Shown: positions 15,529-23,926, counted from the stretch's first letter. The stretch is DNA of 42,466 bases from UBA2136 sp047635695 (GCA_047635695.1 JBLILN010000013.1:1-42466); one strand, 5' to 3'. Made by a program: numbers and translations. Notes: generated by a model not told the origin, from the sequence alone.

Positions 15529-16296
15529 ATGCTAAATATCGCATCCTTCGTTGTTTTTCCGATGTTTTTGATATTCGTGCGCCTCGGCACATGTATTATG
15601 ATCTTCCCTGGTTTAAGTGATATTTCTGTGAATACACGTGTGCGTTTACTGCTCGCTGTATTTTGTACCTTTGCCATGTTCCCGGTGTTAGAACCGACCA
15701 TTCCGCTTTTACCTGAAAGTATGACAACTATGCTGTCCTTTCTATTTATTGAGCTGGCGATCGGTATTATGATGGGTATCAGTGCCAGACTTTTTGTGAC
15801 GGCCTTGCACGTGGCGGGTGAACTTATTAGTTTTTCTTCTGGTTTACAGGCGTCCACATTATTTGACCCTTCTATGGGTGGTAACAGTACTGCACCCAGT
15901 TTACTTTTAAGTATGATGGCGACGGTGCTTATATTTGTTACAAACCTTCATCATGTGATGTTGTTGGCTATATTAGATAGTTATACGATGTTCCCTGTTG
16001 GTATGATGCCCGACCTAGGCGACGCCGCCAAGGCTGTTACCCAAGTGGTAAGCGACCTCTTTTTAATTGGTGTGAAGCTTGCGTCACCCGTTGTAGCGGT
16101 TGGTTTTTTGGTTTATGTGGGCTTTGGTATATTTAACCGCCTTATTCCACAGTTACAGGTGTTTTTCGTAGCGATGCCTTTAACCATTGTGATTGGTTTG
16201 TTTATGATGGGCATTACACTGGGGGGTATTATTACGCTCTTTACTGAGCAGTTATTTGACCATGCCGTGCTCTTCACGCAGGAAAATGATATTTAA
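15529..16296 (+). CDS. fliR: Flagellar export apparatus protein FliR
   Basis: FliR is the single-copy subunit that completes the FliP-FliQ-FliR export gate. The 255 residues show six hydrophobic segments. The family pattern is clear: the N-terminal VRLGTCIMIFPGLSD, then GELISFSSGLQASTLFDPSMGG, and the C-terminal FFVAMPLTIVIGLFMMGITL. Length is normal. It starts four bases after fliQ, and a bidirectional terminator separates it from the convergent kinase gene. flhB, which often follows fliR, is absent here. Confidence 0.97.
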   Translation: MLNIASFVVFPMFLIFVRLGTCIMIFPGLSDISVNTRVRLLLAVFCTFAMFPVLEPTIPLLPESMTTMLSFLFIELAIGIMMGISARLFVTALHVAGELISFSSGLQASTLFDPSMGGNSTAPSLLLSMMATVLIFVTNLHHVMLLAILDSYTMFPVGMMPDLGDAAKAVTQVVSDLFLIGVKLASPVVAVGFLVYVGFGIFNRLIPQLQVFFVAMPLTIVIGLFMMGITLGGIITLFTEQLFDHAVLFTQENDI

Positions 16297-16325
16297 CATT
16301 GAACTATTTTTGTTTTTGACGGCAC

Positions 16326-16355
16326 AAAAAAAAGCCCTCCATAGCAGAGGGCTTT
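16326..16355. terminator. Shared terminator of fliR and the heptose kinase gene
   Basis: AAAGCCCTC (16331-16339), a 7-base loop, GAGGGCTTT (16347-16355). The long T-run is on the minus strand, so it mainly serves the leftward kinase gene. The same 9-base stem recurs at 33509 and 40311. Confidence 0.9.
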
Positions 16356-16370
16356 AAAATATGAGTGTGT

Positions 16371-17375
16371 TTATTTAAAAGTAGACGGCTGATACTTATC
16401 AGAATGTTGCATGGCGTCAACAATTTCAGGCCATGAAATGGTCGCTGTACCTCTTTTAGCAACAACCAAACCACCGGCAATGTTACAAAGTTCGACCGCA
16501 TCTTCCATACTTAAGCCTGCGGCTGTGCCCGCAGCAAGAATTGAAATAACCGTATCACCCGCACCAGAAACATCGCGCACTTCAAGTTTTTCAAGCGGTT
16601 TGAAATGGGTAAATTTGTTATTTTCAAGTAAAGTCATGCCGTCGCCTGCGCGTGTACATAAAATACCGCGCATTTTGAATTTTTCAACAAGTGACGTTGC
16701 AATATCTTCCGCTTCCTTGTCTGTATTGGCAGTTGTTTCTGTTTCTGCCAGTTCCATAGCTTCTTTGAGGTTAGGTGTCATCAATGTTGCACCTGTATAG
16801 TCAATTGTTTTGCGTACTTTAGGGTCTACAAAAATAAAGCCGTCTGTCCAAATTTCTTTGATGTCATCAAACATCTGTTGGTCAATGACTGACTTGTTGT
16901 AGTCTGAAACAATGACAACATTTGTCTGCTTTCTTGCCGCTTTAAGACTGCTTAGAATTTTTTGACGTGTGTCGTCGTCTAAGGCGTCGGTTACATCTTC
17001 GTCAATACGGACAATTTGTTGCCCTTGAGAAACAATACGTGTTTTGCTAATGGTCGGCACGTTTGAAACAATAAGATTGTCTGTGTTAACGCCAAGTTTG
17101 TTGGCGATAGAAGAAAGTTCTTTATGGGCACTGTCGTTACCGACACGGCCAATCAAAATAGCCTTACCACCAATAGAAACAATATTTGCCGCTACGTTAC
17201 CCGCACCACCAAGGGTATTAATACGTTTGGAAACGATAACCACAGGGACAGGGGCTTCGGGGGATATACGGTTCGTGTTACCATAAACAAATGTGTCTAG
17301 CATAACGTCGCCAATAATCGTCACGGTAGAAGGTGCTAGTTTGTTGCAGTCTTTTGTCATGTTTTGTAAAGACAT
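16371..17375 (-). CDS. hldA: D-glycero-beta-D-manno-heptose-7-phosphate kinase
   Basis: This PfkB/ribokinase-family enzyme phosphorylates D-glycero-D-manno-heptose 7-phosphate at C1 on the way to ADP-heptose for the LPS inner core. The 334 residues align with the kinase half of HldE/RfaE: VTIIGDVMLDTFVYGNTNRISPEAPVP near the N-terminus, NTLGGAGNVAANI, and the PfkB catalytic motif DVSGAGD at about residues 268-274. The cytidylyl/adenylyltransferase half of the fused HldE is absent, so the gene is the kinase-only type and the transferase must be encoded elsewhere. It fits with the heptosyltransferase 2.4 kb away. The start ATG follows GGAATGGGA. A second in-frame ATG is five codons later. Confidence 0.93.
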   Translation of the reverse strand: MSLQNMTKDCNKLAPSTVTIIGDVMLDTFVYGNTNRISPEAPVPVVIVSKRINTLGGAGNVAANIVSIGGKAILIGRVGNDSAHKELSSIANKLGVNTDNLIVSNVPTISKTRIVSQGQQIVRIDEDVTDALDDDTRQKILSSLKAARKQTNVVIVSDYNKSVIDQQMFDDIKEIWTDGFIFVDPKVRKTIDYTGATLMTPNLKEAMELAETETTANTDKEAEDIATSLVEKFKMRGILCTRAGDGMTLLENNKFTHFKPLEKLEVRDVSGAGDTVISILAAGTAAGLSMEDAVELCNIAGGLVVAKRGTATISWPEIVDAMQHSDKYQPSTFK

Positions 17376-17495
17376 GGTGTCCCATTCCTGTTATTGAAAT
17401 AAATGCCATTGTACATAACACAAAGGGCATTGCAATAGCTAATTTAGCCGATATATGGTGCTGTTACAACAGTCATTCACCTGAATAGTTATAAT

Positions 17496-17511
17496 TGGCG
17501 CACTTTGTGCA
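17496..17511 (+). promoter_or_regulatory. Sigma-54-like promoter of fliX
   Basis: TGGCGCACTTTGTGCA has GG (17497-17498) and GC (17509-17510) exactly 10 bases apart, as in RpoN promoters. The -12 part is GTGCA instead of TTGCA. Transcription would start near 17523, 58 bases before fliX. Confidence 0.5.
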
Positions 17512-17580
17512 AATAAACTTGAATAATGGACCTATAACCCTTTAAACTGTTTTAATAACCAATGATAAAGAATTGTCTAA

Positions 17581-18000
17581 ATGAAAGTTACAAATACCAA
17601 AGGTACCCAAGGGGTTTCAAAAAGTAAAAAGTCATCTAAGTCAAGCGAGGCTTCGGGTGTAAGTTTTGATGCCTTGGTTGAAGCGGCAGGTTCAGTTGAA
17701 GCGGCAGAAGCGGCATTAGCTGCCGAAGCTGTGGGTTCTGTTGAATCAGCAAGTGAAGGCCCTAGCCGTGGTATCCCTTCTGACGCTGAAGGGCGTGGCA
17801 AATACATGCTCGATCAATTAGAAGATTTAGAAAAAGACATTCTTAGTGGTAATGACACAGGTGCCGTACAGCGTTTGCAAGAAGCGATTGATACAGAGGC
17901 CCAAGATATGGACCGCTTAGACCCAGAACTAAAAGAAATTCTCGACGAGATAGAAGCACGCGCTTCCATCGAAATTGCCAAAATGTCCTCAGAAGACTAG
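17581..18000 (+). CDS. fliX: Flagellar assembly regulator FliX
   Basis: FliX is an alphaproteobacterial protein that couples early flagellar assembly to the sigma-54 activator FlbD. The 139 residues have a basic Ser-rich N-terminus (KGTQGVSKSKKSSKSSEAS), an alanine/glutamate-rich linker and the conserved C-terminal domain: GKYMLDQLEDLEKDILSGN, then LDPELKEILDEIEARASIEIAKM. The DP-x-L-x-x-x-LDEIE-x-RA-x-x-E-x-AK pattern is the family signature. The ATG at 17581 has only a weak ribosome site. The gene stands alone, divergent from hldA. Its own promoter looks like a sigma-54 site, which would put the regulator under the system it regulates. Confidence 0.85.
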   Translation: MKVTNTKGTQGVSKSKKSSKSSEASGVSFDALVEAAGSVEAAEAALAAEAVGSVESASEGPSRGIPSDAEGRGKYMLDQLEDLEKDILSGNDTGAVQRLQEAIDTEAQDMDRLDPELKEILDEIEARASIEIAKMSSED

Positions 18001-18218
18001 GTAAATTAATCTTTACAAGCGCTTATGCACGTCTTTGCAAGTCACTCTTGCGCATAGCATTTTACTTAGTCTTGATAGGTTTTTCGTCTGCACATAGCGT
18101 CTTTGAATAAACACCCTATCTCTCCCTGAAATAAAGTGCTTATTATTTTACCAAGCCTTTACGGTGTTACGCTTGTATATGATTTTTTCTATACCATTGA
18201 TTGTAATTTACTTTTTTA

Positions 18219-18247
18219 TTGACTTTTCTTACTTTAAATCATATAGA
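18219..18247 (+). promoter_or_regulatory. Sigma-70 promoter of the orphan gene at 18305
   Basis: TTGACT (18219-18224), a 17-base spacer and TATAGA (18242-18247). The rest of the 304-base gap after fliX holds only a small GCAAG/CTTGC hairpin near 18035-18052 and no recognisable gene or clear fliX terminator. Confidence 0.65.
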
Positions 18248-18304
18248 TAGGCAGTTAAAAAACCTTTTCTTTTTATATTAGCCTTTCTGGCTTAAGGAAT
18301 TCTT

Positions 18305-18862
18305 ATGATTACTAAATTTATAAATAAATTTCGCATGCGGCATGTTAAATTGCCGGCGTGCCTACATCAAGTTTCACCCGATTTTGAAATGACTGTCCGC
18401 CAAATTGATGGTGATATTCGTGAATCTTGCGAATCGGCTAACGAGGAAGCCTTTGATACGTTGATAACTGACCGTTATTTCGTTATAGATATTACAGATA
18501 AAGCTCAAAATGAAGTTATTGCGACACTTAATCTAGGCTATGCGCACAAAGGTGAAGGTAATAATATTTCTGCACCTGATTGTTTTATCATTTTTAAAGA
18601 ATTTGCTATAGATACTATTACTATTATGAGCAATAAATGTAGTGGTGATGGTGAGAAATACTTTTCTCGTAAAGGTAAACTATGTATTTATTACGATAAA
18701 GATGAATATGACAGCGGTGGCGACTATGCCTTGAAATTTCATCTCGGCATAGCCCCTGACATGGGCTGCAAAGTGAAAACTGATAAAACGCCCATAGGAA
18801 AATACTGTTCACAAACGATTAAAAAATACCCTTTTACCCAAGGGTGTTTTTTTATGCTTTGA
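18305..18862 (+). CDS. Unrecognised protein, possible relative of the genes at 9473 and 10456
   Basis: No family recognised. 185 residues, with an AAGGAATTCTT ribosome site before the ATG and a strong promoter. Starts with a basic stretch (MITKFINKFRMRHVK), then a beta-rich body: DRYFVIDITDKAQNEVIATLNLGY, and later a lysine/tyrosine-rich KLCIYYDKDEYDSGGDYALKFHLG. Strand order and the R-Y-F-x-I-x-I pattern resemble the genes at 9473-9985 and 10456-10935. The last codons (KKYPFTQGCFFML) are encoded by a terminator hairpin, and the stop TGA lies beyond its T-run. So the natural C-terminus may have been extended by loss of an earlier stop. Confidence 0.75.
   Translation: MITKFINKFRMRHVKLPACLHQVSPDFEMTVRQIDGDIRESCESANEEAFDTLITDRYFVIDITDKAQNEVIATLNLGYAHKGEGNNISAPDCFIIFKEFAIDTITIMSNKCSGDGEKYFSRKGKLCIYYDKDEYDSGGDYALKFHLGIAPDMGCKVKTDKTPIGKYCSQTIKKYPFTQGCFFML
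18822..18853. terminator. Bidirectional terminator inside the 3' end of the orphan gene
   Basis: AAAATACCCTT pairs with AAGGGTGTTTT around a short loop, with T-runs on both strands. It lies within the last codons of the gene at 18305 and directly after the stop of the convergent ygfZ. Confidence 0.8.
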
Positions 18863-19628
18863 TATGAATGGGGTTGTCGTTTAAGGTCATGTCTTTGCCA
18901 ATATAGCGTGTGCGGATAATGGCAATACCTTGGCCGTCTGTGTTCGAAAATATCCAACCGGCATCCATGTTGCCACATTTTATGGCGTCGCCTATTTCAG
19001 CTTTACCTGTAAACGTTATTTGAAAAACCTTTTTCTTTGGCTCGGTGCGGAATTTTGTCCGCGCTGTTAATTCTTGGCCAACATAGCAGCCCTTTTCAAA
19101 ACTTACGCCGTTTAAGGCTTCAAAGCCCATTTCGTTAATGAGGCTGCGTTCTTTTAAACCGTCATAGGCACCGTCAATAATACCAAGCTGTATGCGATTT
19201 TTATGATAGTTGTCGACAGTGTCGACAGTTTTCGGCAATGACTTCAGCCAATGGCGGTAGCCTAATTTGTTTGTGCGTGGGTCCATGTATGAAAGGTCGC
19301 CTTCAAGCACTTCTGTGCTGGCAACGCATTGGTAGTCGTCGCTTAAATCATGAAAATTTACCTGCTTGCTTATCACGTAACCATGAAAGCTTTTGGCAAG
19401 GGGCATGAGTTCACTTTTGTTGCAGTCAATCACGTACATGTCGCCCAATTTGCAAATGAAAAAGTCGTACAAAAATTTCCCCTTAGGGGTAAGGTGTGCC
19501 GCATAAATAGCAGGCTGGCTTTCTAACAAGGCCATATCATTGGTGATAACGCTCTGTAAGAACTCTTTTGTGTCTGGGCCGTCAATCCCTAAAAGGGCGC
19601 GGTCGCTGAGGTGATATAATTTATTCAT
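18852..19628 (-). CDS. ygfZ: Folate-binding Fe-S cluster maintenance protein YgfZ
   Basis: YgfZ (COG0354, IBA57 relative) is a GcvT-fold protein that uses folate to help build or repair certain Fe-S enzymes such as MiaB. It shows the diagnostic KGCYVGQELTARTKFR at about residues 177-192, and the N-terminal LSDRALLGIDGPDTKEFLQSVITND and LTPKGKFLYDFFI segments typical of the family. The frame is open to 19670, but the ATG at 19628 (MNKLYHLSDRALL) gives the usual N-terminus, so I use it (258 residues). Neither start has a clear Shine-Dalgarno. It stands alone and converges on the orphan at 18305. Confidence 0.9.
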   Translation of the reverse strand: MNKLYHLSDRALLGIDGPDTKEFLQSVITNDMALLESQPAIYAAHLTPKGKFLYDFFICKLGDMYVIDCNKSELMPLAKSFHGYVISKQVNFHDLSDDYQCVASTEVLEGDLSYMDPRTNKLGYRHWLKSLPKTVDTVDNYHKNRIQLGIIDGAYDGLKERSLINEMGFEALNGVSFEKGCYVGQELTARTKFRTEPKKKVFQITFTGKAEIGDAIKCGNMDAGWIFSNTDGQGIAIIRTRYIGKDMTLNDNPIHIKA

Positions 19629-19701
19629 AAGGATAAATTGACATAATTTAAGCCGTACCACAAGACGCATATTTATAATTTAAGTTCATTGGCGCTTCAT
19701 G

Positions 19702-19715
19702 CGTGTAAATACACG
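19702..19715. promoter_or_regulatory. Perfect 14-base dyad upstream of the heptosyltransferase gene
   Basis: CGTGTA-AA-TACACG lies in the gap between ygfZ and the rightward glycan cluster. It is 17 bases before a candidate promoter and could be an operator or a small hairpin. Confidence 0.35.
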
Positions 19716-19731
19716 ACGTTTATGGTGACTT

Positions 19732-19759
19732 TTGTATGAAGAAAGTATATAAGTATAGG
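19732..19759 (+). promoter_or_regulatory. Candidate promoter of the glycan gene cluster
   Basis: TTGTAT (19732-19737), a 16-base spacer and TATAGG (19754-19759). It would drive the four overlapping genes from 19794. Confidence 0.4.
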
Positions 19760-19793
19760 TGATTTAAATTATAAAAACAGGGGTGCTCAGCTT

Positions 19794-20780
19794 TTGAGAA
19801 TTCTATTTATGACACAAACCAATATTGGTGACGTGATTATATCAACCGTTTTACTGGATAGGTTATTATCTACCTACCCTGATGCGGTTGTTGATGTGGT
19901 GGCTGGTGGTCGTTCAACTGACCTTTTTTCAGCGATGCCAAACTTAGGTGAACTTATCCCCATTGTGAAGAAAAAACACCACATGCATTACGTTGATTTG
20001 TGGAAAAAACTCGTGAAATACAAATACGATATTATTGTCGATTTGCGTGGTACAGGCTTGTCATACTTCTTGCGTGGCAAGAAAAAAATTCGCTTTACAT
20101 CCAAAAACAAAGATATGCATAAAGCGACCCAAATGGCTAACCTGTGGCCGATGGACAAATCACTTACACAGCGAGTATGGGTAGACGACACGACCAAACA
20201 AAAAATTGCACAAGAAGTAAAAGATTTAAATGCTGAGGTACTTATAGGTATTGGCCCTACAGCCAATTGGATAGGTAAAACATGGCCACAACGTTACTTT
20301 GCTTTGGTCGCTAATAAGTTGATTAAAATGCCTGGCTTTGAAAATGCAAAATTTGTTGTCTTTGGTGCCGCGCATGAGCGCAAGGGCGTAGCTGATTTTA
20401 TTGACCATCTACCAGAAAATAGACGCATTGACCTTGTTGGTAAAACGTCGCTGACAGAAGCCTATGCTTGGATGACACATTTAACAGGGTTTTTAGGCAA
20501 TGACTCGGGCTTGTCACATTTAGCGGCAGCGGCTGATATACCAACCGTCACGCTTTTTGGCCCGACATACGAACATTTGTATGCACCTGTCGCAAGAAGA
20601 GGCCATACCATTGTTGCGCCCGCACGCAGTGTGGTAAACTTAGAGTCTGAAGCGCCAAAACGTTTAATTACAGACATTAAACCACATGACGTGCTTCATG
20701 AAATTACACGCCTGATTGAAACATTGCGTCAAGAAGAAATAGAAATAGAAACAGAAATAGAAGGACAGAAAAGTGCTTAG
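19794..20780 (+). CDS. ADP-heptose:LPS heptosyltransferase-like glycosyltransferase (GT9)
   Basis: GT9 enzymes transfer L-glycero-D-manno-heptose from ADP-heptose to the LPS inner core on the cytoplasmic face. The 328 residues show the GT9 N-terminus (RILFMTQTNIGDVIISTVLLDRL) and the donor-site region GFLGNDSGLSHLAAAADIPTVTLFGPT near residues 225-255. Start is TTG at 19794; the frame fits the conserved N-terminus and no ATG is closer. The C-terminal codons form a hexanucleotide repeat giving EIEIETEIEG. The stop overlaps the next gene by eight bases. The exact acceptor (WaaC, WaaF or WaaQ type) cannot be told from sequence alone. Confidence 0.9.
   Translation: MRILFMTQTNIGDVIISTVLLDRLLSTYPDAVVDVVAGGRSTDLFSAMPNLGELIPIVKKKHHMHYVDLWKKLVKYKYDIIVDLRGTGLSYFLRGKKKIRFTSKNKDMHKATQMANLWPMDKSLTQRVWVDDTTKQKIAQEVKDLNAEVLIGIGPTANWIGKTWPQRYFALVANKLIKMPGFENAKFVVFGAAHERKGVADFIDHLPENRRIDLVGKTSLTEAYAWMTHLTGFLGNDSGLSHLAAAADIPTVTLFGPTYEHLYAPVARRGHTIVAPARSVVNLESEAPKRLITDIKPHDVLHEITRLIETLRQEEIEIETEIEGQKSA
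20733..20763 (+). repeat. GAAATA hexanucleotide repeat in the GT9 gene
   Basis: About four imperfect copies of GAAATA (one is GAAACA) encode alternating Glu and Ile at the protein's C-terminus. It lies just before the overlapping start of the ligase gene. Confidence 0.7.
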
Positions 20781-21990
20781 AGACGAGAAACAAATGCTAT
20801 GGAAATTATCGGCAACATGCCTTGGTGCATCGCTTCCTTTGGTTATTTTAGGCCCTGCCGTTATGGCAACTGTCTTAATTTTTGGTATTTTATGTGGCCT
20901 ATTAGCGACCAAAGGTAACTCGCTTCGAGGGACAGTTAAGTTTTTAGCCAAATCTAAAATTCTATACATTGTGGCGATTCTGTTTACAGCATTATTTGCG
21001 TCATCTTATTTCTCGGTGAATCAAGCACACTCTATGGATAAAATGGCCGATTTGGTGGGTATGGGGCTTATGGCCTTGATGCTTTACATTGCCCTGCGTG
21101 AAATGCCGACAAGACATACCGATATTATTTATCGTTCACTCACTATTTCGACTGTGACGATTGCCAGTTTTTGCTTGATAGACGCCTTTGCTGAAAGCGA
21201 CCGCTTTGGTATTGCTTTACATGGTGACCATTACGCAAGCCCTGAACGACTTGAAAAAATGAGCGCTGTTTTTGCTGTGTTGATTCCTTTTGTTTGGGCT
21301 TGGTTGTTTAGGCGTTACCGTGAAGGTGAAGTGATGGTTAAATGGTTTTCAGTGCCGATAACAGCGGTGACTCTGCTGGCCTTGTTTGTCAGTGGTGGTT
21401 ACGTGGGTTGGGCTGCCTTTTTAGTGGCTTTGGTTCTGTTTTTATTCCACACATGGAAATATCATAACTTCCACTTTCATGTAAAACCTGTTTTGGCCTC
21501 GATGTTTTTACTTGTCTTTGCCTTGCTTTGCTATGGCTGGTCTAAGGGCTTTAACCAACCAGAAGACTTTGCTTCTATTTTACATGCAGAAGAATTTACA
21601 CCACGCATTGACCTATGGCAGGTGGCTTGGGCACATATGTTTGACCAACCTTTTACAGGTATTGGTGTGAACACCTTCCGCTTTATGGAAGATTCTAGTG
21701 GTGTAGCTGTTACAGCTTCGCACCCACATAACTTTTTACTTCAACTGTTCCTTGAAACAGGCTTTATTGGTGGTGCCATCGCCTTTGGTTTGCTGGTTGT
21801 GATGTGGCGCTACTTCATGCGTGCTTCACGCTCAAATTTATATGGTACGGCAGGCCTCGCTTCTATTACAGCATTTTTAGTTGCCGCTTTAACTAGTACA
21901 TCTATTTTCCACCCATGGTGGCTAACAATGCTTATCTTTAGCGCTATATTTTCGGCACGTGTTGGCTGGGCGATCGAACGTAAGGAATAA
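20773..21990 (+). CDS. O-antigen ligase family membrane protein (WaaL/Wzy_C type)
   Basis: This polytopic inner-membrane protein most likely joins a polysaccharide or oligosaccharide to lipid A-core in the periplasm, or polymerises it. The 405 residues show about ten hydrophobic segments and the Wzy_C signature region near residues 315-340 (TASHPHNFLLQLFLETGFIGG), preceded by the periplasmic loop with FTGIGVNTFRF. GTG at 20773 follows AAGGA and overlaps the GT9 gene by eight bases, so the two are coupled. The presence of glycosyltransferases on both sides supports an LPS role. Ligase and polymerase cannot be separated by this signature alone. Confidence 0.85.
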   Translation: MLRDEKQMLWKLSATCLGASLPLVILGPAVMATVLIFGILCGLLATKGNSLRGTVKFLAKSKILYIVAILFTALFASSYFSVNQAHSMDKMADLVGMGLMALMLYIALREMPTRHTDIIYRSLTISTVTIASFCLIDAFAESDRFGIALHGDHYASPERLEKMSAVFAVLIPFVWAWLFRRYREGEVMVKWFSVPITAVTLLALFVSGGYVGWAAFLVALVLFLFHTWKYHNFHFHVKPVLASMFLLVFALLCYGWSKGFNQPEDFASILHAEEFTPRIDLWQVAWAHMFDQPFTGIGVNTFRFMEDSSGVAVTASHPHNFLLQLFLETGFIGGAIAFGLLVVMWRYFMRASRSNLYGTAGLASITAFLVAALTSTSIFHPWWLTMLIFSAIFSARVGWAIERKE

Positions 21991-21995
21991 CCTAT

Positions 21996-22802
21996 ATGAA
22001 CATAGAAAATAAACAACCCGCAGGTATCATTTTAAGTGGCCTTATGGTGGTTCATAACGAAGAGCATATTATTGAAGACGCGCTTAAGTCCTTACATTTT
22101 TGTGATGAAATTGTAGTGGTTCTGGACAGGTGTACCGACGGCACACTTGATATTGTTAAAAAATATGCCGACACCATTATTGAAGGCGGTGAGGCTGAGA
22201 ATTTTCATATAGAAGGTAAGCGTCGCAACACGGGTATTGAAGCCTGTAAAGGCCGTTGGGTTTTAGAGCTTGATGGTGACGAACGTATTAGCCCTGCCTT
22301 AGCCGATGAAATTAAAATGGCACTTAAAACACAACATCAAGACGGTTACTTTTTACTGCCTGTGCGTAATTACGTAGGCGACAGGTGGGTAAAGTATGGC
22401 TGGGCAGGCTCCTTTGGTACCAATACAGTTGCGCGGTTGTTTGTTAAAGGCTGTAAAACTTGGGGTGCTGGTTTGGTGCATCCGTCTATCACATTACACA
22501 ATAATTTAGGGCGTTTAACGCAGCCTATTATTCACCTTGTCGATACCGATATTAACGATATGATAGACCGCTTAAAGCGCTACACAGATGCCCGCGCCAA
22601 GGACATGGCCGCCGCAGGTGAATTGCCACGTTTTAGAACGTCTGTACGTAAGGGTTTAACAAGGTTTTATAAGTCATATTTAGTCCGAAAAGGCTATAAA
22701 GAAGGTCGTATGGGCTTTTTGCTCGCCTTAATGGCTATGATGTTTATTATTTTGTCGCATATTAAAGCGGAAGTGGAACTGGGAGCAAGGCCTAAAAAAT
22801 GA
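21996..22802 (+). CDS. Family 2 glycosyltransferase, LPS core type (WaaE/KdtX-like)
   Basis: A GT-A inverting glycosyltransferase, probably adding a hexose to the LPS core. The 268 residues contain LSGLMVVHNEEHIIEDALKSL at the N-terminus, the nucleotide-binding FCDEIVVVLDRCTDGT, and the metal-binding DxD-type element LELDGDERI at about residues 89-97. This pattern fits the WaaE/LgtF branch. The C-terminal third is basic with one hydrophobic stretch (MGFLLALMAMMFIILSHI), likely a membrane anchor. AAGGA lies before the ATG, five bases after the ligase stop. It overlaps the next gene by ATGA. Confidence 0.9.
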   Translation: MNIENKQPAGIILSGLMVVHNEEHIIEDALKSLHFCDEIVVVLDRCTDGTLDIVKKYADTIIEGGEAENFHIEGKRRNTGIEACKGRWVLELDGDERISPALADEIKMALKTQHQDGYFLLPVRNYVGDRWVKYGWAGSFGTNTVARLFVKGCKTWGAGLVHPSITLHNNLGRLTQPIIHLVDTDINDMIDRLKRYTDARAKDMAAAGELPRFRTSVRKGLTRFYKSYLVRKGYKEGRMGFLLALMAMMFIILSHIKAEVELGARPKK

Positions 22803-23851
22803 CGGTTAAAAAAATGAGAATAATGCATGTGCTTGGTGCCAAAAACAGTGGTGGTGCCGAACTTTTTTACTTACGACTTGTCATTGCTTTGCAAAAACGC
22901 TGCGACGTTCTTTGTGTGGTACGCCGTGGTAGTTGGATGGAAACACAGCTGCAGGAAAATAATATCCCTCATAAGTCGGCACCTTTTGGCGGTTTTTTTG
23001 ACTTTAAAACAAAGCGCCTCCTTAAAAAATATATCCAAGATTATAAACCACAAGTTATCCAAGGGTGGATGAACCGTGCTTGTAAAGCGTTGCCAAAAAC
23101 CAATGTCCCAACAGTGGGTCGTTTAGGTGGCTATTACGCCCTTAAAAACTATAAAAATTGTGACTATTTGGTGGGTAATACCATCGGTATTCAAGACTAT
23201 GTAGTGGCACAAGGTTGGCCAAAAGAAAAGGCGGGTTATTTACCTAATTTTTCACCTTTACCTCATGCTGATTTTCGCGGGCACCGTGCCGCTGTGCGCC
23301 GTGAATATAATTTACCCGAAGATGCGAAGGTTCTTTTTATTGCAGGTCGTTTGCATAAAGTGAAGGGCATTGACCTTGCCATTCATGCGTTAAGAGGGCT
23401 CGATGATGATGTTCATCTACTCATTGCTGGTGCAGGGACTGAGGAGCTTGCTTTAAAGGAGCTGGCGGCAAGCGAAGGTGTTTCTCATCGAGTTTGTTTT
23501 GCGGGTTGGGCGTCACAGCTTAGTGTGGTGGCCTCAGCTATAGACATATGGCTTGTGCCTTCACGTTATGAGCCTTTAGGCAATGTTGTGCTTGACGCCT
23601 GGGCGCATGAAATACCCCTTGTGGCAGCAGAAGCCGCAGGGCCAAAATCATTGATTTTAAACGAAATTTCGGGTATGTTAGTGCCGCTTGAAAGCGTAGA
23701 TGCTTTAGCACAAGCCATTGACCGCATATTGAAAGATAAAAACCTTGCAAAAACCATTGTTGAAGGTGGTGTGTCGGCGTTAGACGCTTCCTTTAGTGAG
23801 CGTGTTGTTATCGGTAAATACCTTGAATTTTATCAAGATATCAGTCAATAA
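22799..23851 (+). CDS. Family 4 glycosyltransferase
   Basis: A GT-B retaining glycosyltransferase for envelope glycans. The 350 residues show the N-terminal glycine-rich acceptor loop (VLGAKNSGGAELFYLRL) and the C-terminal donor domain: LFIAGRLHKVKGIDLAIHAL, LLIAGAGTEE, and PSRYEPLGNVVLDAWAHEIPLVA. The usual EX7E motif reads EX7D here (EPLGNVVLD), a variant seen in some members. The start overlaps the previous stop as ATGA (22799-22802). Last gene of the four-gene cluster; no clear terminator follows. Confidence 0.9.
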   Translation: MTVKKMRIMHVLGAKNSGGAELFYLRLVIALQKRCDVLCVVRRGSWMETQLQENNIPHKSAPFGGFFDFKTKRLLKKYIQDYKPQVIQGWMNRACKALPKTNVPTVGRLGGYYALKNYKNCDYLVGNTIGIQDYVVAQGWPKEKAGYLPNFSPLPHADFRGHRAAVRREYNLPEDAKVLFIAGRLHKVKGIDLAIHALRGLDDDVHLLIAGAGTEELALKELAASEGVSHRVCFAGWASQLSVVASAIDIWLVPSRYEPLGNVVLDAWAHEIPLVAAEAAGPKSLILNEISGMLVPLESVDALAQAIDRILKDKNLAKTIVEGGVSALDASFSERVVIGKYLEFYQDISQ

Positions 23852-23926
23852 CTTTCATAATTACGCCATTTTGCTATTTTCATTGTTTAAGAGCGCTTAA
23901 AAGGGTTCTTTTACTGCGCCATATTG

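Noticed and set aside
15366..15857. Minus-strand 163-codon frame opposite fliQ-fliR
   Set aside because: A shadow of two well-identified genes on the other strand.
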